26,833 bases of DNA from Flavobacteriales bacterium (lineage in GTDB: Bacteria > Bacteroidota > Bacteroidia > Flavobacteriales_D > Cryomorphaceae), in assembly GCA_020200995.1 (NCBI GenBank), contig JAIVHQ010000246.1, positions 1 to 26,833 of the forward strand. Direction: 5' to 3'. Positions 22,848 to 26,833 of this stretch are shown here, piece after piece. Below the pieces are notes generated by a model. That model had not been told where the DNA came from. It worked only from the letters and a program-made list of their open reading frames with translations, and did not search any database. Both the position numbers and the translations under genes were made by a program. The first letter of the stretch is position 1, and every line of letters begins with the position of its first letter.

Positions 22848-23585
22848 ATGAAAAAAGGCGACATTATTTACGGGGTGCACCCGATACTCGAGGCTGTTGA
22901 GTCGTCGAAGACAGTAGAGAAAGTATTGATTCAAAAGGGAATGCAGCTGGAAAGTGTCCAAAAGCTCATGCCCGTTTTGCGAGAGGCGTCTATCCCCTAT
23001 CAGTATGTGCCCAAAGTAAAGCTCGACAGCCTGACGCGCAAAAATCACCAGGGCATTGTCGCATTTATTTCCCCCATCGAATACACCAATCTGGAGTGGC
23101 TCCTGCCCTCGATTTACGAAAAAGGAGAAATGCCACTGCTGGTGATTCTGGATCACATCACTGATGTACGAAATTTTGGTGCGGTATGTCGTTCAGCCGA
23201 ATGTGCAGGGGCGCACGCTGTGATCATCCCGTCTCGGGGGTCGGCGCAGGTAAACGAAGATGCAGTCAAAACATCGGCCGGCGCCCTGCTGAGGATCCCC
23301 GTATGTCGCGTGGAGTCGCTCACCGATACCGTCGCATTTTTAAAAAACAGCGGTGTACTGAGCATTGCTTGTCATGAAGGTGGAGAAAAACCATATTTCA
23401 ATGCCGACTTGAAAACACCCCTTGCTATCATCACAGGCTCTGAAGAAACAGGCATCAGTCCTGCAATGATCGAGTCAGCTGATAGCAGCATACACATCCC
23501 CATGACGGGTGCCACCTCTTCACTCAATGTATCTGTGGCTACGGCCATCATACTCTTCGACGCGGCAAGACAACGTCTGGGTTGA
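22848..23585 (+). CDS. rlmB: TrmH-family rRNA 2'-O-methyltransferase (RlmB-like)
   Basis: SPOUT methyltransferase of 245 residues that 2'-O-methylates ribose, probably G2251 of 23S rRNA. The N-terminal substrate-binding domain (IIYGVHPILEAVESSKTVEKVLIQ, residues 6-30; KNHQGIVAFISP at 63-75) precedes the knot domain. The three SPOUT motifs are visible: LDHITDVRNFGAVCRSAECAGAHAVI (motif 1, with the Asn and Arg of NFGAVCR), IITGSEETGIS (motif 2) and IPMTGATSSLNVSVATAI (motif 3). The ATG at 22848 starts the family pattern directly. It is likely co-transcribed with the lipoprotein gene 8 bp upstream. Confidence 0.92.
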   Translation: MKKGDIIYGVHPILEAVESSKTVEKVLIQKGMQLESVQKLMPVLREASIPYQYVPKVKLDSLTRKNHQGIVAFISPIEYTNLEWLLPSIYEKGEMPLLVILDHITDVRNFGAVCRSAECAGAHAVIIPSRGSAQVNEDAVKTSAGALLRIPVCRVESLTDTVAFLKNSGVLSIACHEGGEKPYFNADLKTPLAIITGSEETGISPAMIESADSSIHIPMTGATSSLNVSVATAIILFDAARQRLG

Positions 23586-23754
23586 TATTTTTTTCCGAAA
23601 GAGCAACACGCGACTGTTTTTGAGTTTTTTAAGCTCAAAATACTTATTGATAGTCCGATCTTTAAAACTTTCGAATATCGAAACTGAAGGTGCGTGTCAA
23701 TCTCCTACATTTAACTTTATTTATCAAGTAATCTAACCGCGTCAATCAACACGG
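23586..23754. other. Intergenic spacer with two small palindromes
   Basis: 169 bp without a gene. TTTTGAG/CTCAAAA (23618-23640) forms a 7-bp AT-rich stem that might act as a weak terminator after the methyltransferase gene, although no T-run follows. TTTCGA/TCGAAA around ATA (23669-23683) is a small palindrome that could be an operator. TAACTTTA (23712-23719) is one mismatch from a -7 element and could serve the gene at 23755. Confidence 0.35.
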
Positions 23755-24114
23755 ATGAAATACAGACCCTACATCATTTCCACAGCTTTATTGCTCCTTC
23801 AGGCTGTGCTCTTTATTGATCCATGTGCTGCTCAGGACAAGTACTTTCGCTACTTCGAACTGGAGGCAAAATCGCTTTCTGAAAGCCAAACACAGAAGCT
23901 GGAAGCAGACTTCGAAAAGCATGAATTCATGCATGTACACGCCACCTGTATCGAAAAGAAGAAGTTCGTCATCGCCGTGGATGCGCAATATCCGAAGCGC
24001 ATCGAAGACATGACTGAGGACGTAAGGGAAATGGCCGAAGGCGTCCTAAAATCAAGAAACATCGCATCGTTGAATACCGTTCCCGCAAGTGAGCGCGATC
24101 TCAGCTGCCAATAA
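23755..24114 (+). CDS. Small secreted protein, unrecognised
   Basis: 119 residues, with a signal peptide (MKYRPYIISTALLLLQAVLFIDPCAAQ, cleavage after about 26). The mature part reads DKYFRYFELEAKSLSESQTQKLEADFEKHEFMHVHATCIEKKKFVIAVDAQYPKRIEDMTEDVREMAEGVL. The predicted order beta-alpha-beta-beta-alpha with a single Cys between strands resembles a small ferredoxin-like fold such as secreted HMA-related domains, but the metal-binding CxxC is absent. I do not recognise a family. It sits 29 bp before the giant repeat protein, on the same strand, so the two may be co-transcribed and this could be an accessory of the large surface protein; that is inference. Confidence 0.7.
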   Translation: MKYRPYIISTALLLLQAVLFIDPCAAQDKYFRYFELEAKSLSESQTQKLEADFEKHEFMHVHATCIEKKKFVIAVDAQYPKRIEDMTEDVREMAEGVLKSRNIASLNTVPASERDLSCQ

Positions 24115-24143
24115 TATTTGCCGATCATCAACATCGAATAGTA

Positions 24144-26833
24144 ATGATTAAAAATAGCCTACTACGCTTCGGAACCGCGATTCTCTGCTTGCTTTCGGCA
24201 GGGATGTACGGTCAACAGATTGACCTGGAAATAGGGCAGACCCCCGAAGAGCTCGCCAACCTGATCACCGGAAACGGAGTTCAGATCCTGAACCCCGTCA
24301 TCAACTGCGCCGACAGTGCCTACGGTGTCTATGACATATCAAGTATTGACAATTTTGCTAACGGCAATGGACTGGTGCTTTCCACGGGGAATGTTTTTAA
24401 CATAGAAGGCCCCAACGTGAGCACTGCCACTACAACAGAGTGGGGCACGCCCGGTGATCCGTTGATTACCTTGATCGCAGGAGCGACAAGTTTTGACGCT
24501 TGTTCATTTGAATTTGATGTGGTGCCTGTCGGCGACACCCTTCGCTTCGACTTCACCTTTGCCAGTGAGGAGTATACGGAGTACGTGGGCACACCATTCA
24601 ACGATGTCTTCGCTTTCTTTATCAAGGGTCCCGGCATCGTAGGAAACCCTCAACTTGATGGTTTTGAGAATATTGCACTGATTCCCGGCACAAATACACC
24701 TGTCGGTATCAACACCGTAAACAACGGAAATCCCGACATCGGCTTCCCACCGCAAAACCCTGAGTTTTTTGTAGTCAATCCTCCCGGTTTTGGCGCGCAG
24801 TTTGAATACGATGGTTGGACCACCGGACTGTTTGCCCAGAGGGTGGTTAATGCCTGCGACACTTTCCAGCTAAAATTGGTAATCGCCGATGTGGGTGATC
24901 GAAAATGGGACAGCAGCGTGTTTATTGAAGCCATTGAAAGCAACAACATCAGCTTGGCAAGCCAGACTGTAGGTGGCATCGAAAACATGATTCGCGGTTG
25001 CAACAATGGATCGGTGACCTTCACGAGAACCCCCGTATCAGGAAGTCCGCTTGACGTGACTTACTTCATCGGAGGAACCGCGGAAAACGGTGTGGATTAC
25101 CCTCAAATAGGTGATGACCCCGACCCTGATGTTCCGAAGACTATTACCATCCCCGCGAATGAGGCTTCTGTAACCATCGACATCGAGCCTTTTGAATCTG
25201 CCATCGGCGACGGTGACAAAACAATCATTTTCTATGTCGGGAACCCGCTTTGCGAGGGGACCATCCAGGACAGCCTGGTATTTGTAATCCAGGATTCTCT
25301 GTTTGTAGAAGTTGTACCGCCACTTTCATTCATTTGCCTCGGCGACAGCCTCACGCTGAACGTTAACGAAGGCGGAACAGCCTTCAGCTGGTCGCCCGCT
25401 GATTTTCTCGATGATTCAGAAATCATGGAGCCCACTGTATTTCCGAACGATGACATCATCTACACCCTGACCACCACGGTCGCCGAGTGTACCACGAGCA
25501 CTACTGCCGAAATCAGGGTATCAAATATCCTGTTGGGCGCTGATGTCACAGACATCGCCTGTGCGGGTGTCGAAAGCGGTGCCATCGACCTCTCAGTTTC
25601 GGGCGGTGAAACGCCCTATGATTTTGAATGGATCGGACCCGACGGCTTTACATCGACCGACCAGAACATTGCTGACCTTCAACCAGGAACCTACTCCGTG
25701 GAAGTTACCGACCGTGAAGGTTGTACCGAAATCCTCAGCGCAACGGTGGAAGAATCCGCGTCGATTGAGCTGACCCTAAGCAGCCCCGAGTTTGCAGGAG
25801 GGAATAATGTATCGTGCAGCGGTGCACAGGACGGACAAGCCACAGTATCGGCTGAAGGAGGCACCCCCGGTTATACCTATTTGTGGGACGATCCTGCTTC
25901 GCAGACAAGCCAAACGGCAACCGGTCTGGGTGCGGGCACCTACACCGTCATTGTAACCGATGCCATCGGGTGTGAAGAAACTTCCTCCATCACGCTGACG
26001 GCACCGGCTCCCATAGCAGGAGAGCTAGACGAACGGGAAGATGTGACTTGTTTTGGAGAAAGCACAGGTTCATTAAGCATCATTGCCTCCGGAGGTACAC
26101 CTCCCTACAATTACCTTTGGAATACGGTACCACCACAAACCGGACCTGATATTTCGAATGTTGGAGCCGGCATTTATACCGTAACCATTACGGATGTGAA
26201 TGGATGTATCGGATTTGCGGAAGCGGAAATTCTGCAGCCCGACGCACCCCTTTCGGGAAGCGTCAGTGTGACCCCGGCCTCCTGCAATGGATTTGCAGAC
26301 GGATCGGCAGCCGCCTCCATTATTGGCGGAACTCCTCCTTACACTTATTCCTGGAGCAGCAATCCCGGCAACAATACTCCTTCAGAAGCAGGACTACCTG
26401 CAGGCGGATATAACCTGACTGTAACAGACGAAAACGGGTGTGAACTGAGTTTACCTTTTAACATTGGTCAGCCTTCGCCTATCACAATATCTGTGGTATC
26501 GTCTTCAGAGGTAGATTGCTTCGGCGCAGCTACAGGGAGTGTGACGGTAAATGCTTCCGGAGGAAACGGAGGATTTTCATACACCTGGAACACCGATCCT
26601 GAAACCCTCGGCGCGGCACTTACCGATGTGCCTGCCGGCACCTACACCGTGACAGCCACTGACAGCGAAGGTTGCTTCGAAACGCTTGAGGTGACCATCG
26701 GTGAGCCCGACGAAATTCTCACAATTGACATCACAGCAGAGGACCCGTCATGCAGCGGAATAAACGACGGAACCATCACAGCAGATGCCCAAGGAGGTAC
26801 TGCACCCTATTCTTACAGCTGGAATACCACACC
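24144..26833 (+). CDS. Giant surface protein with choice-of-anchor L domain and SprB repeats (right end missing)
   Basis: Open frame from ATG 24144 to the window edge, 896 full codons so far with no stop. A signal peptide (MIKNSLLRFGTAILCLLSAGMYGQ) is followed by a choice-of-anchor L domain (about residues 40-265). That domain is recognisable from NGLVLSTGNV, SFEFDVVPVGDTLRFDFTFASEEY, GTPFNDVFAFFIKGPG, ALIPGTNTPVGINTVNN, YDGWTTGLFAQ and VIADVGDRKWDSSVFIEA. A Calx-beta-like stretch (about 293-380) and a PKD-like region (about 395-465, CLGDSLTLNV) follow. Six SprB-type repeats start at 25542. SprB-like adhesins act in gliding motility and surface attachment and are exported by the type IX system. 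The C-terminal sorting domain expected for this would lie beyond the window and cannot be checked. Confidence 0.92.
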   Translation, partial: MIKNSLLRFGTAILCLLSAGMYGQQIDLEIGQTPEELANLITGNGVQILNPVINCADSAYGVYDISSIDNFANGNGLVLSTGNVFNIEGPNVSTATTTEWGTPGDPLITLIAGATSFDACSFEFDVVPVGDTLRFDFTFASEEYTEYVGTPFNDVFAFFIKGPGIVGNPQLDGFENIALIPGTNTPVGINTVNNGNPDIGFPPQNPEFFVVNPPGFGAQFEYDGWTTGLFAQRVVNACDTFQLKLVIADVGDRKWDSSVFIEAIESNNISLASQTVGGIENMIRGCNNGSVTFTRTPVSGSPLDVTYFIGGTAENGVDYPQIGDDPDPDVPKTITIPANEASVTIDIEPFESAIGDGDKTIIFYVGNPLCEGTIQDSLVFVIQDSLFVEVVPPLSFICLGDSLTLNVNEGGTAFSWSPADFLDDSEIMEPTVFPNDDIIYTLTTTVAECTTSTTAEIRVSNILLGADVTDIACAGVESGAIDLSVSGGETPYDFEWIGPDGFTSTDQNIADLQPGTYSVEVTDREGCTEILSATVEESASIELTLSSPEFAGGNNVSCSGAQDGQATVSAEGGTPGYTYLWDDPASQTSQTATGLGAGTYTVIVTDAIGCEETSSITLTAPAPIAGELDEREDVTCFGESTGSLSIIASGGTPPYNYLWNTVPPQTGPDISNVGAGIYTVTITDVNGCIGFAEAEILQPDAPLSGSVSVTPASCNGFADGSAAASIIGGTPPYTYSWSSNPGNNTPSEAGLPAGGYNLTVTDENGCELSLPFNIGQPSPITISVVSSSEVDCFGAATGSVTVNASGGNGGFSYTWNTDPETLGAALTDVPAGTYTVTATDSEGCFETLEVTIGEPDEILTIDITAEDPSCSGINDGTITADAQGGTAPYSYSWNTT
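25542..26833 (+). repeat. SprB-type protein repeats, six copies (last incomplete)
   Basis: In-frame repeats with the pattern C-x-G…DG…GG-x-P-Y-x-Y-x-W…AG-x-Y-x-V-x-x-TD-x-x-GC. Approximate units: 25542-25724, 25770-25973, 26022-26207, 26253-26441, 26487-26675, and 26724 to the edge. The closing cysteine codons of units 2-5 are exactly 234 bp (78 residues) apart; the first interval is 249 bp. Each unit has two conserved cysteines, near its start and end. The DNA copies are clearly diverged, so they are old. Confidence 0.88.

Overview
This window looks like a chromosomal segment of a Bacteroidota bacterium, most likely a marine flavobacterium. The support is a SprB-repeat/choice-of-anchor-L surface protein, a GWxTD lipoprotein, an archaeal/eukaryal-type prolyl-tRNA synthetase, a bacilliredoxin (YtxJ) gene, very weak Shine-Dalgarno signals, and several close matches to the Bacteroidota -7 promoter element TAnnTTTG just upstream of starts. 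The genus is not determined.

Layout. Positions 1-1692 are an AT-rich, accessory-looking stretch. It holds one unrecognised secreted protein (403-1029), then a 145-bp tandem repeat whose units each carry two RNA-like hairpins (1361-1632), and a perfect 25-bp inverted repeat facing tRNA-Glu(UUC) (1693-1764, minus). Next on the minus strand are proS and a downstream conserved gene interrupted by an in-frame TAG. A Met/Gly-rich lipoprotein with an SR-like tail and a frameshifted OmpP1/FadL porin follow on plus, ending at a bidirectional terminator. A minus pair, nif3 (internally deleted) and a coiled-coil 'zinc-ribbon' protein without its cysteines, faces a tight plus-strand operon: lpxK - purine nucleoside phosphorylase - gatB - TlpA-like lipoprotein - lpxH. 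On minus, an outer-membrane protein, lipA and gap are packed end to end. OsmC (plus) converges on ytxJ and a 44-residue lipoprotein (minus). The last block is all plus: an Omp85-type outer-membrane protein, an L,D-transpeptidase, rmuC, a GWxTD lipoprotein, a TrmH/RlmB-type methyltransferase, a small secreted protein, and a very large repeat protein that runs off the right edge.

Themes. Much of the window serves the envelope (lipid A kinase and hydrolase, Omp85 protein, FadL-like porin, lipoproteins, L,D-transpeptidase, SprB-type adhesin). The rest is core metabolism and translation (proS, gatB, gap, lipA, pnp, RlmB-type methyltransferase) with a small thiol-redox group (OsmC, YtxJ, TlpA-like).

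The most unusual observations are the structured tandem repeat beside tRNA-Glu, with one compensatory base-pair change between copies, and an excess of damaged genes: an in-frame stop, two clear and one possible single-base loss, one internal deletion, and a LipA that has lost its C-terminal RSSY motif. The three putative single-base losses all read as the loss of one base from a homopolymer. That points to read or assembly error for those, but it does not explain the deletion, the nonsense codon or the LipA tail. No CRISPR array, insertion sequence, integrase or prophage gene was seen.
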